From JBBAGC01 sp964491265 (GTDB taxonomy: Bacteria; Spirochaetota; UBA4802; UBA5550): 64,000 nucleotides of DNA. Positions within the stretch are counted from its first letter, which is position 1. Each line of letters begins with the position of its first letter. The notes under the pieces were generated by a model, which worked only from the letters and a program-made list of their open reading frames with translations, was not told the origin of the DNA and did not search any database. The stretch lies in contig CAZBFP010000004.1 of NCBI GenBank assembly GCA_964491265.1, positions 1 to 64,000 of the forward strand, read 5' to 3'. The position numbers were made by a program, and so were the translations under genes. This document shows, piece after piece, positions 1-7,564 of the stretch.

Positions 1-85
1 ACCAAGGGATTTTTAATTTTTGACTTGAGGGTGACTATATCGCTTTAGATAACAATTTATCTACCCTATCAAGCATCCATTCCAT

Positions 86-1590
86 GTTTCAATCCACACG
101 CCCGCGTGGGGCGTGACAGGATATTAGGCTGATTGGCACTGGAATGTTCGCGTTTCAATCCACACGCCCGCGTGGGGCGTGACTTTCTATGTTTCTCTTG
201 ACAGGCTTGGCATAGATGTTTCAATCCACACGCCCGCGTGGGGCGTGACGGTAATCAGTGTGGATTAAAAAACATTCAGTTTGTTTCAATCCACACGCCC
301 GCGTGGGGCGTGACCAATTACCTGCAAGCTCTCTTAATTTTATCAAGGGTTTCAATCCACACGCCCGCGTGGGGCGTGACAATATGAGTCAATTATTTCT
401 TGTTCCGGATGATCCATGTTTCAATCCACACGCCCGCGTGGGGCGTGACTCAGATTTTGACGGCGGCAGTTTTCGACTTTGATGTTTCAATCCACACGCC
501 CGCGTGGGGCGTGACAATTTCAATCCCTCCTGAATCGGAGTAAATTCTTTTGTTTCAATCCACACGCCCGCGTGGGGCGTGACCATAAAATCCATCAGGC
601 ATTATCATTCCCTTCGCCACGTTTCAATCCACACGCCCGCGTGGGGCGTGACATTACGGTGATATGCGGGATAATCCGGATTACTCCGTTTCAATCCACA
701 CTCCCGCGTGGGGCGTGACATTCTTGTTTGAGTCTCATCAGTTTCGGCATATTGTTTCAATCCACACGCCCGCGTGGGGCGTGACATGACCATAGATTAA
801 AATAATAATGGAGAGTCACATGTTTCAATCCACACGCCCGCGTGGGGCGTGACTTATATTTTCTTTTAAGATGTTGTTTTACTTTGTCGTTTCAATCCAC
901 ACGCCCGCGTGGGGCGTGACAGTGTCGTCGGTGCCGTTAAGGGCAGATAACAGCGTTTCAATCCACACGCCCGCGTGGGGCGTGACTTTAATTCAGATTC
1001 ATCATTATTAAGGTTTATCCGTTTCAATCCACACGCCCGCGTGGGGCGTGACCTGAAAGGAAAAGTTATATATGTTGCATCAGAAGGGGTTTCAATCCAC
1101 ACGCCCGCGTGGGGCGTGACGTGTATTATACTTATGTGATAATTTGTCAACTTTAAGTTTCAATCCACACGCCCGCGTGGGGCGTGACAATGCATGAGCT
1201 ATCATATATAATAGAAATAGACGGGTTTCAATCCACACGCCCGCGTGGGGCGTGACACATATGATCCGGTTTCAATGGTTCACTTTAGACAGTTTCAATC
1301 CACACGCCCGCGTGGGGCGTGACATTTGGAGGAACTTCGGAATTGTTTTTAAGATAATGTTTCAATCCACACGCCCGCGTGGGGCGTGACAAACGGATTC
1401 AGATTGTATGCTGTAGCTATTTCGATGTTTCAATCCACACGCCCGCGTGGGGCGTGACNNNNNNNNNNNNNNNNNNNNNNNNNNNNNNNNNNNNNNNNNN
1501 NNNNNNNNNNNNNNNNNNNNNNNNNNNNNNNNNNNNNNNNNNNNNNNNNNNNNNNNNNGTTTCAATCCACACGCCCGCGTGGGGCGTGAC
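86..1590 (-). CRISPR. Type I-C CRISPR array, 22 visible repeats
   Basis: A 32-bp repeat recurs 22 times, first at 86-117 and last at 1559-1590, with 20 fully sequenced spacers of 33-37 bp. On the minus strand the repeat begins GTCACGCCCCACGCGGGCGT and ends GTGGATTGAAAC. It holds a 7-bp stem (CACGCCC/GGGCGTG) with a 5-nt loop, the form expected for type I-C repeats cut by Cas5c. All repeats are identical except the one at 688-719, which has T for G at 702. The cas2 end adjoins the 1590 side, so transcription and new spacer entry are inferred to be there and the 86 side to be the oldest. A run of 100 N (1459-1558) interrupts the array, so the true repeat number is unknown. No spacer was matched to a target. 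Confidence 0.98.
1459..1558. other. Assembly gap of exactly 100 N inside the array
   Basis: Exactly 100 undetermined bases lie between two intact repeats (1427-1458 and 1559-1590). A round 100 is the usual scaffolding placeholder, so the real missing length can be anything that fits spacer-repeat units. Repetitive arrays commonly break short-read assemblies at such places. Confidence 0.95.
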
Positions 1591-1777
1591 CGCCCGATTT
1601 TAGCTGCTGATTAAATCAGGACTTTAAGAGTTAAAATGCTAATATACCTTTATGTCAATAAAAGTTTTCAATGATCAGAGGTTTATTGAAAATAATATAT
1701 AATACAGGGCGTTATATAATAGAAGAAAACTTCCTCCGCTAACCCGCCAGGTTTTTCTGTGAGCTTGTGGTTAGCGC
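1591..1777 (-). promoter_or_regulatory. Putative CRISPR leader
   Basis: This 187-bp AT-rich stretch lies between the last repeat and the cas2 stop codon, the usual leader position in type I-C loci. Next to cas2 it contains an 8-bp inverted repeat, CGCTAACC at 1737-1744 and GGTTAGCG at 1769-1776, which could end the cas transcript or serve as an integration-factor site. The leader role is inferred from position and composition. The spacer beside it may be the most recently acquired, but it falls in the N gap. Confidence 0.65.
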
Positions 1778-2068
1778 TTAAATTATCATAGGCTCCCCAT
1801 GTTCAATTGAAGGAGATAAGCCATGATGTTCAACCCGTCTTTTCCAGTTGCTCCCCAGAAAATAGAAACGCAAACTATCTTCTTCCGGATTATAGAGAGT
1901 GAGAAGCTGATGTTTTAAGTGTTCCCACTGATGGGGGGCAACATTACATTCGAATACTGACTGCTGGACTCTTATTCCGTAATTTACACAGGTTTTCGCA
2001 ACTTTTCTGAGCCTGCGTGTTCCATTATCTGTAAGTGTTGATACATCGTATGTTACTAATACCAGCAT
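1778..2068 (-). CDS. cas2: CRISPR-associated endonuclease Cas2
   Basis: A 96-residue protein of the usual Cas2 length, with the ferredoxin-like start MLVLVTYDV carrying the conserved Asp8. The segment YGIRVQQSVFEC is typical of the Cas2 second strand. Cas2 dimers bridge two Cas1 dimers in the spacer-integration complex. The gene starts 8 bp after the cas1 stop and is the last gene before the leader and array, the standard I-C order. The I-C assignment comes from context and from the match to the I-C type Cas2 C-terminal region. Confidence 0.95.
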   Translation of the reverse strand: MLVLVTYDVSTLTDNGTRRLRKVAKTCVNYGIRVQQSVFECNVAPHQWEHLKHQLLTLYNPEEDSLRFYFLGSNWKRRVEHHGLSPSIEHGEPMII

Positions 2069-2076
2069 AATTTACC

Positions 2077-3105
2077 TCATTTAATATAAAAGGGGGGGTA
2101 TTCACTTATGTCGCCCCTTATGTATCTGGCAAGGAGCATGGCCTGTATATGTGGAAGAAGACCCACTGTTGTTTTCTCACCTAAGAAGGGATGTTCAATA
2201 ACTTCATCCTTCTTTTTCTGATATGCAACAAGAACTTCCTTCCGTCCTTTATCACTTATCCTTATTTCTCCTGTTTCCCTGACTTCGAAATCATTTTTAT
2301 TCAGCTGCTTAAGGTTTATCAGGTTTAGAGCCACTCTGTCCGCTATATATGCCCTGAATTCCTCCATAAGATCAAGAGCAAGGCTTGGCCTGCCGGGCCT
2401 TAGTCTATGCAGAAATCCGACCTGTGGGTCAAGACCGGTTGTTTCCATAGCAGACCTGAGGTCATTCACAAGGAGCATGTAAATAAATGACAGGAGAGCG
2501 TTTACAAAATCAAGAGGGGGCCTTTTTGTTCTGCCATTCATAACAAAGTCTTCTTTCTGGGATGTAATGAGACAGTTGAAACATCCGAAATATGTTGAAG
2601 CCGAGTCACCTTCGTACCCTCTTAAGGTATCAAGGGATTCAGCGGTTTTTACCAGATTTATGCAGCGTGCAAGCTTTGATATTGCTTCAGATATTAAACC
2701 ATCTTCATTATCAGTATGGTTTCGAATATGTCTTTGGAGAAGATTTCTTGAATTGGTAATTTTTGCAGCAACGATGTTCTTTGCAATATCAAGAGATTTT
2801 TCCTCTGAATCTGACATGGTGTATTGCGCTTTTCTCAATAAAACGTTACCGCGCTGCTCACCATAGACACGGGCAAGAAATTTACCATGCATTGAAAGAT
2901 AGCTTATACCTATATTATTTTCAGTGCAGAATGCCATTAAAGCAGGAGTAACCGGCTTAAAGCCGAAGCAGACAATATTTTCAATAGTGTGCACAGGGGC
3001 CTGGAGAGCTTTTTTATCGTTAACTTCCACTACAAAGGTCATCCCTTCTTTCCGGATAAAAGCATCGGGTGAGGTAATATAAAGTGTGTTAAGATGTCTC
3101 TTCAT
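2077..3105 (-). CDS. cas1: CRISPR-associated integrase Cas1 (intact copy)
   Basis: About 342 residues from the ATG at 3105, the family's normal length. The start was chosen because MKRHLNTLYITS is the conserved Cas1 N-terminus; an in-frame TTG seven codons upstream lies in a leftover of the cas4 3' end. Visible hallmarks are the Glu in LRGYEGDSASTYF, the motif RPPLDFVNALLSF, the His in GFLHRLRPGRPSLALD and the acidic DLMEEF. Together these make the metal site of the integrase. It works with Cas2 and, in I-C systems, Cas4, which trims prespacers. The gene is separated from cas4 by a toxin-antitoxin pair and a broken second cas1, unlike the standard cas4-cas1-cas2 arrangement. Confidence 0.95.
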   Translation of the reverse strand: MKRHLNTLYITSPDAFIRKEGMTFVVEVNDKKALQAPVHTIENIVCFGFKPVTPALMAFCTENNIGISYLSMHGKFLARVYGEQRGNVLLRKAQYTMSDSEEKSLDIAKNIVAAKITNSRNLLQRHIRNHTDNEDGLISEAISKLARCINLVKTAESLDTLRGYEGDSASTYFGCFNCLITSQKEDFVMNGRTKRPPLDFVNALLSFIYMLLVNDLRSAMETTGLDPQVGFLHRLRPGRPSLALDLMEEFRAYIADRVALNLINLKQLNKNDFEVRETGEIRISDKGRKEVLVAYQKKKDEVIEHPFLGEKTTVGLLPHIQAMLLARYIRGDISEYPPFYIK

Positions 3106-3122
3106 GTTGTTTATACAGCTCC

Positions 3123-3422
3123 TCAATCAGGAATTCTGGTTTTCCAATAGCCCGGCTTTTTTTTCATATGCATGACTGCTATTATCACAATTTTTGAATT
3201 ATCAAATAAATAAAGAAGCGCATATGGAAATCGTTTAACAATACATTTCCTTATCCCTTCATCAATTTCGGCCCAAACTTCCGGATGAAGTCGTATTCTT
3301 GATAATGTTGATTTTACTTCATTTGCGAACTCAAAACCAAGACCTGGGCGTTCTTTGTTGTAATATTTTACAGCGGCATGTAATTCCTCCGATGCTTTAT
3401 CAATGAATATTATTTTATTCAT
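3123..3422 (-). CDS. ParE/RelE-family toxin inside cas operon
   Basis: A 99-residue protein with the ParE/RelE superfamily pattern: N-terminal helices (EELHAAVKYYNKERPGLG), then the beta core CIVKRFPYALLYLF and the closing IAVMHMKKKPGYWKTR. Members poison gyrase (ParE) or cut mRNA at the ribosome (RelE); the sequence does not settle which. Its ATG overlaps the stop of the upstream antitoxin by 4 bp, showing translational coupling. Its stop codon touches a remnant of the cas4 3' end that precedes intact cas1. Such pairs are mobile stabilisation modules; here it separates cas4 from cas1. Confidence 0.88.
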   Translation of the reverse strand: MNKIIFIDKASEELHAAVKYYNKERPGLGFEFANEVKSTLSRIRLHPEVWAEIDEGIRKCIVKRFPYALLYLFDNSKIVIIAVMHMKKKPGYWKTRIPD

Positions 3423-3649
3423 TTACTCTCACTCACTATACTGCTGAAAACTTCATCTTCGGTTTTTGTTCCGATTTCACCTCTCCTGTAAGATTCAATA
3501 CGGATTCTCGCCTCATCTATCCATGCTGACTCAATCTCCTTGCCCGTTCTGTCATCAAAACTTTCCAGAATCAGGTCAATAATCTCTACCCGCTCAAAAG
3601 GTGATAATTTGTTTACTTCATCAAGAATTCTTTTAATTGAAGGTGTCAT
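3419..3649 (-). CDS. Addiction-module antitoxin (TIGR02574-like)
   Basis: A 76-residue protein resembling the putative addiction-module component family usually paired with ParE-type toxins. Visible are the N-terminal helix with LSPFERVEIIDLILESF and the later ESAWIDEARIRIESYRRGE, both typical of that family. The gene overlaps the toxin start by 4 bp in antitoxin-first order. An AGGAG-type site lies just upstream of the ATG. The protein would neutralise the toxin at 3123-3422. The module probably has its own promoter in the degraded cas1 sequence upstream, but none is obvious. Confidence 0.85.
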   Translation of the reverse strand: MTPSIKRILDEVNKLSPFERVEIIDLILESFDDRTGKEIESAWIDEARIRIESYRRGEIGTKTEDEVFSSIVSESK

Positions 3650-3683
3650 GTTTTCTCCTGATTTTCATTGAATAAAATATACT

Positions 3684-3866
3684 CTACAAATCATTACATC
3701 CATTCCTATACAGCTTATTAGAAAGCAGAATCACTTTCAAGATTTTTACCAGTAAAGCACATATTAAGCCATCTTTATTGTAAGCATGCTGCTGATATGC
3801 CGTTGAAGAAGATTTCGTAAAAGCAACGGATGAGGTGAGATAAAGGGTGTTAGGATGTCTCTTCAT
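3684..3866 (-). pseudogene. cas1: Broken second copy of cas1 (internal deletion)
   Basis: The reading frame from the ATG at 3866 begins MKRHPNTLYLTSSVAFTK, clearly parallel to the intact Cas1 start MKRHLNTLYITSPDAF. After about 16 codons it jumps to sequence parallel to codons around 125 of intact cas1: KDGLICALLVKI here against EDGLISEAISKL there. At DNA level 3764-3820 matches cas1 around 2688-2750 with scattered substitutions. The copy has therefore lost roughly 100 internal codons and its whole 3' half, including all catalytic residues. It overlaps the cas4 end by 17 bp exactly as a functional cas1 would, so it marks the ancestral cas4-cas1 junction. Confidence 0.85.
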
Positions 3867-4485
3867 TTTCTTTATACAGCTCCTCAATGTATTTTTTCAC
3901 CTTTTTATGTCCTGTTTTTGGCATGCAGGTGCTGTTTAATGAGCAGGTGTCACATTTTTTCCCGTACTTTGCTTCAGGAACTATTCTGTTTTCTATCATT
4001 GAGTGTATATGGATTATTATTTCCTCGGTCTGTTTTCTTAGATGGCTGTCAATTTCGATTAACTCGCGCCTTCTGGGGCGTCCGTAGAATATGGCAGCTT
4101 CAGAAACAGGGACTCCCATCATTTCTTCGAGACAGAGGGCCTGTGCGCAGAGCTGAGCCATATCGCTGATGTTGTTTTTTGGTTTCCCCGATTTATATTC
4201 AACAGGGTAAGGTTTAATTTCATTATTGTCTTCGGTTATCTCAACTACGTCACATCGCCCTGACAGACCGAGGCGTTTGCTGTATATATTGAGACTGCGG
4301 GTTATAGTTTTATCACCCCGGGATTCATCTTCTCCTGAATCGACCTTTTCGTGAAGTATTTTCCCTTTTGCGGTAAAAATGTTTTCCTGCCATATGCCGT
4401 GGACATGGATAAGGGCGCACTGACGGGGACAGAACACATAGTGCTGTATTGCTGAAAGCTGTATGTAGTTGTCTTCGGAGTACAT
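3850..4485 (-). CDS. cas4: CRISPR-associated exonuclease Cas4
   Basis: 211 residues, normal for Cas4 of type I-C. The RecB-like nuclease signature PVEYKSGKPK is present, with an upstream Asp in SGRCDVVEI. Iron-sulfur cluster cysteines are visible at both ends: FCPRQC near residue 19 and CDTCSLNSTC near the C-terminus. Cas4 trims prespacers and helps choose PAM-proximal ends with Cas1-Cas2. The gene follows a decayed toxin/antitoxin region after cas7, and its 3' end overlaps the cas1 relic. A second fragment of its last ~12 codons occurs just ahead of the intact cas1. Confidence 0.95.
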   Translation of the reverse strand: MYSEDNYIQLSAIQHYVFCPRQCALIHVHGIWQENIFTAKGKILHEKVDSGEDESRGDKTITRSLNIYSKRLGLSGRCDVVEITEDNNEIKPYPVEYKSGKPKNNISDMAQLCAQALCLEEMMGVPVSEAAIFYGRPRRRELIEIDSHLRKQTEEIIIHIHSMIENRIVPEAKYGKKCDTCSLNSTCMPKTGHKKVKKYIEELYKENEETS

Positions 4486-4539
4486 TGGTTTAGATCAGAT
4501 AGTTATTCCCGGTATATATTTATAAATTATAGAGATTTT

Positions 4540-4728
4540 TTATTTTACACCGAATTCCTTTTTCAGTTCCTCATGAGAGACCCATTTTTTATTATTGCGT
4601 TTCGTTTCTATTGCTGAATAATAGTCCGATTTGTCTTCAGCCATTGCTTTTAATTCCATGTATTCCTTATAATCCAGAATTACTGCTACAGGTTTACCCT
4701 CTTCTTTTATTATATGTTTTTTAATCAT
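4540..4728 (-). CDS. Phd/YefM-type antitoxin, apparently orphaned
   Basis: A 62-residue protein from the ATG at 4728, chosen because a full AGGAGG site (4735-4740) lies 7 bp upstream. The sequence KEEGKPVAVILDYKEYMEL is the core of Phd/YefM-type antitoxin N-terminal DNA-binding domains; the C-terminal half would wrap the toxin. Antitoxins of this type repress their own promoter. Its partner appears to be the RelE-like tail that overlaps its start by 8 bp; the rest of that toxin is gone. It therefore looks like a solitary antitoxin lodged between cas7 and cas4. Confidence 0.8.
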   Translation of the reverse strand: MIKKHIIKEEGKPVAVILDYKEYMELKAMAEDKSDYYSAIETKRNNKKWVSHEELKKEFGVK

Positions 4729-4810
4729 GGTAGGCCTCCTGCCTGTGTTTGATCTCATATATATTTATTACTGTCATGTTTTCATCAAATATAATACGGT
4801 AATTGCCAGC
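4721..4810 (-). pseudogene. RelE-type toxin remnant, C-terminal 29 codons
   Basis: Read on the minus strand, this stretch encodes AGNYRIIFDENMTVINIYEI followed by KHRQEAYHD and a stop. That is the closing beta-sheet of a RelE-type toxin, where family members end in the pattern YRVIYEI-x(n)-HR-x-x-Y. Two in-frame stops lie immediately upstream, and the bases before them carry no toxin-like sequence, so the N-terminal two thirds are missing. Its stop codon lies inside the antitoxin start region, so the ancestral order was toxin first, antitoxin second. Confidence 0.7.
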
Positions 4811-4827
4811 TTATCAAATGAGTATTA

Positions 4828-4865
4828 TCTCCTGACCAGTTTGAAATGAAAAAAAGGTCAGGAGA
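4828..4865. terminator. Inverted repeat just downstream of cas7
   Basis: TCTCCTGACC at 4828-4837 and GGTCAGGAGA at 4856-4865 form a perfect 10-bp stem with an 18-nt loop, 8 bp after the cas7 stop. A third copy of the motif (GTCAGGAGAC, 4872-4881) covers the cas7 stop itself. There is no clear T-run after the stem on the minus strand, so it may be an RNA-stability or attenuation hairpin between effector and adaptation genes rather than a classical terminator. Confidence 0.45.
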
Positions 4866-4872
4866 ATCAGCG

Positions 4873-5793
4873 TCAGGAGACTTTAACAAATTTAAGCCTT
4901 TCAGTTTTATCTATTTTCTTATTATCGAGTAATATATCATAATCAGTATAATCACGGGAAGGGCCATCAGTTGTTCTTTTCCATGTTACTCGCTCAAACA
5001 GTTCGTGAGCAGGCTTATTACCAAGAGCTGTCTCATGTTCAAAAACTACTATCTGCCTTGTACTCATTAGTCCTCTAGCAGCTGAGTGGTCATGATCGAA
5101 CATATCCTGTAGAGCTTTCCAAAATAACTCAAGGTCTTCAAATTTAAATTTTGTCTGTTCTGCTAAATGGGCAGATACAAATCCATGTGTACGGTATAGT
5201 CCATAGGGTACAGTGAACTTACGACCTTGAATACCAACCTGCTCTTCATATGATTTTTCTTCCATTCTGGCGGCGCAGACTGTTATTGCATGCTCAAGAG
5301 CTACTATCGGCTCTAAAGATCGTGCAAATGCCATTTGAATCGGTCCTCTAACCTGTCCCGCATTTGCTCCAGTACTTAATACTGCACCGAAAGTACGAAT
5401 GTCAAAAAACTTTTTGCACATCAATTCTCTGCCCTTTTTTACTTCATCACCTTGTGCTTTACCTGATTTTTCCCTCTTTTCTCCGCTTATTGTTTTTTCT
5501 GATTTTAGATCTATACCTAATTCTTCATATCCTAAACGTATGGCTTTATTAAGAACTGTATCCTCTCCAGAAAGTTCTTTAGACTTAACAAAAACATCAT
5601 ACCCTTCAGCACCTGATTTTACTATTTGCACATAATTTCTTACTTTACGTTTTAAACAAACATCTGTAACAAGCCCCATTCCTGTTTCAGCATCAATTCT
5701 TGGAAGATTTCCCGCATCAGGATCACCATTAGGGTTCCCGTCTTTTACATCGAAAAACATCACAAAATCATATCTTTTATTAACACTTGCCAT
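4873..5793 (-). CDS. cas7: Type I-C Cascade backbone subunit Cas7 (Csd2)
   Basis: 306 residues from the ATG at 5793. This start was preferred over a longer frame because AAGGAG lies 7 bp upstream and MASVNKRYDFVMFFD matches the Csd2 N-terminus. Family hallmarks include FFDVKDGNPNGDPDAGNLPR near the start, RTFGAVLS in the middle and the C-terminal GPSRDYTDYDI. Several Cas7 copies line the crRNA in the I-C Cascade. The gene begins 1 bp after the cas8c stop, so it is co-translated with cas8c. Confidence 0.95.
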   Translation of the reverse strand: MASVNKRYDFVMFFDVKDGNPNGDPDAGNLPRIDAETGMGLVTDVCLKRKVRNYVQIVKSGAEGYDVFVKSKELSGEDTVLNKAIRLGYEELGIDLKSEKTISGEKREKSGKAQGDEVKKGRELMCKKFFDIRTFGAVLSTGANAGQVRGPIQMAFARSLEPIVALEHAITVCAARMEEKSYEEQVGIQGRKFTVPYGLYRTHGFVSAHLAEQTKFKFEDLELFWKALQDMFDHDHSAARGLMSTRQIVVFEHETALGNKPAHELFERVTWKRTTDGPSRDYTDYDILLDNKKIDKTERLKFVKVS

Positions 5794-5794
5794 A

Positions 5795-7564
5795 TTATAT
5801 CTCCTTATCTTTATTTTCACTTTTAGATACAAAATAATTCTGCCTTTGATGATAATAACCAATTGCAAATTGTCCCTGTTCTTTTAATACTAAATGTGAA
5901 GGAAAATCTGTTATCGCTTCAAAAATCTCTCCAATTTCTTTCTCAAAATTTATTTTCCTTCCCTGATTCTCCAACTTTGCAAGGTGATGATTTTTTAAAG
6001 TCAGTAGTCTTGAAAAAACTGTCGCCGGACTGCTCGATGCCGCGCTGTAAAACCTTTCACGGATTGTTCCACTGCCACCCTCTTCATCAATTTTTTCAAG
6101 TACAGCAAAAAGCCTTCCGATTCTGTACCCGATATTTACATTTGTTCTATCCAGACTCATGAGAACCTCCTTAACATTCCTTTTATAATATCTATTATGC
6201 CTGTTTAAACAGGCTTTAACTATTGCAGCTCTAGCTCTCGTAACATGTCTCTCTGCACGAATGCGATTTATACAAAGATTAAGTAAAGTTTCCGGGTAGG
6301 GTGTACCATCAAGAATACATTCAACAACTTTACCTGCAAGATTTGGCGGGACATTTTCCATTTTATATTCTAAAACTATTGATCTAAGAATACGTCCAAG
6401 AGAAAGATATTCCGGATCTTTTTCAGACCGCACAATTTCAAAATCATCGAAATGCTGCTTAATCTTATTCGAAAAATCACCAACAGTACCGGTCTTCCAG
6501 AATCTCACCGATATTCGTGCAGAATTAGGTGCAAGGCCCAGAACATAAAAACTATTTCCATCATCAAATGCAATATTCCCTGAATGAAAAGAATTATATA
6601 AAGCTTTTACAGAATGTATTCCTCTATCCGGATCATCTTTAGGCGAATCATCAATATACCATTTAAAATGATCCTCAAGATTAAAAGCTAAATCCTTTTT
6701 CTTTTTTGCCCAAAATACAACCGATGCATCTGCTAATTGAAAACGATTATCTCTATTTTGAAGCAGTGTATTAAGTGCTGTCGTATAAGCAAACTCAGCC
6801 TTTTGACCAACTGGAGCATTGTACGCTTGAGTTTTTCCATAAGAATCATATCCTGAACTTTTCTGTATAGCAATTAGTGATTTAGTATCTTTATTGATTG
6901 GAGTTCTGCTGTGAGTTCGTCTAATAACACTTTTTTCACCGCTGATTAAACAAATTCCTTCAATATTAACTGTATTACTGTCATCGCCATCTTCATTTCT
7001 AATTTCATTATTTTGTGAGCTAATGAAATCCTGAATTATTTTTGAATTGAAAACAATATTTTCCTGTTTATCAATACTGAATGTTAAATTGCATCCTGTG
7101 ATCTTCGCGCATTCAGGCCATTTCTCATCACAGAATATTTTCTTATGTTCTTCATTGTCATAAAATGACTTTACTGCATTGAGTAAATTATCATCTGCAA
7201 ATTTATTATTTAGATTCTGAATTTTTTCAATAAACACTGATAATTGTTTAGTAGCCATTTCAACATCTTTTTTGCTATCTGTCTTTGGGTGTCCTATAAG
7301 ATATCCATAATGATCCCATAATAAATTTGCTTGCTTCCATGCATTTGGCCCAGTTCTAACATCAGCATGAGGAACTAAGAATCGCTTGGCTTTTGCTTTC
7401 CCATTATTTTGCTCACGAGTATCAACTAAATTAATAAATACGCCTTTCTCACTAATCAATATAAGAAACGGAATTTCTTTCCACTCCCACCCCTCAGGTG
7501 CAATATCACTATCCGGATCGGATGCCTTTCTTTGATAGTATTCATATAACGCCTGCAAGATCAT
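5795..7564 (-). CDS. cas8c: Type I-C Cascade large subunit Cas8c (Csd1)
   Basis: 589 residues, the usual size for Csd1-type large subunits. The N-terminus MILQALYEYYQRK is characteristic, as is the central block with SGYDSYGKTQAYNAPVGQ and the later ALNTLLQNRDNRFQLADASVVFWA. Cas8c recognises the PAM and recruits Cas3. In I-C systems an internal start near the 3' end often makes a small Cas11c subunit; methionines near codon 460 (VLMSLDRTNVNIGYRIGR) are candidate sites here, but this cannot be decided from sequence. The gene overlaps cas5c by 4 bp and is followed at once by cas7. Confidence 0.95.
   Translation of the reverse strand: MILQALYEYYQRKASDPDSDIAPEGWEWKEIPFLILISEKGVFINLVDTREQNNGKAKAKRFLVPHADVRTGPNAWKQANLLWDHYGYLIGHPKTDSKKDVEMATKQLSVFIEKIQNLNNKFADDNLLNAVKSFYDNEEHKKIFCDEKWPECAKITGCNLTFSIDKQENIVFNSKIIQDFISSQNNEIRNEDGDDSNTVNIEGICLISGEKSVIRRTHSRTPINKDTKSLIAIQKSSGYDSYGKTQAYNAPVGQKAEFAYTTALNTLLQNRDNRFQLADASVVFWAKKKKDLAFNLEDHFKWYIDDSPKDDPDRGIHSVKALYNSFHSGNIAFDDGNSFYVLGLAPNSARISVRFWKTGTVGDFSNKIKQHFDDFEIVRSEKDPEYLSLGRILRSIVLEYKMENVPPNLAGKVVECILDGTPYPETLLNLCINRIRAERHVTRARAAIVKACLNRHNRYYKRNVKEVLMSLDRTNVNIGYRIGRLFAVLEKIDEEGGSGTIRERFYSAASSSPATVFSRLLTLKNHHLAKLENQGRKINFEKEIGEIFEAITDFPSHLVLKEQGQFAIGYYHQRQNYFVSKSENKDKEI

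Noticed and set aside
1257..1291. GGTTTCAATGG in a spacer as a possible degenerate extra repeat
   Set aside because: Only eight bases match the repeat start, and the spacer has normal length between intact repeats.
258..1603. Several open frames of 60-96 codons with repeated NPHARVGRD or SRPTRACGLK peptides
   Set aside because: They are translations of the CRISPR repeat in different frames, some running through the N gap.
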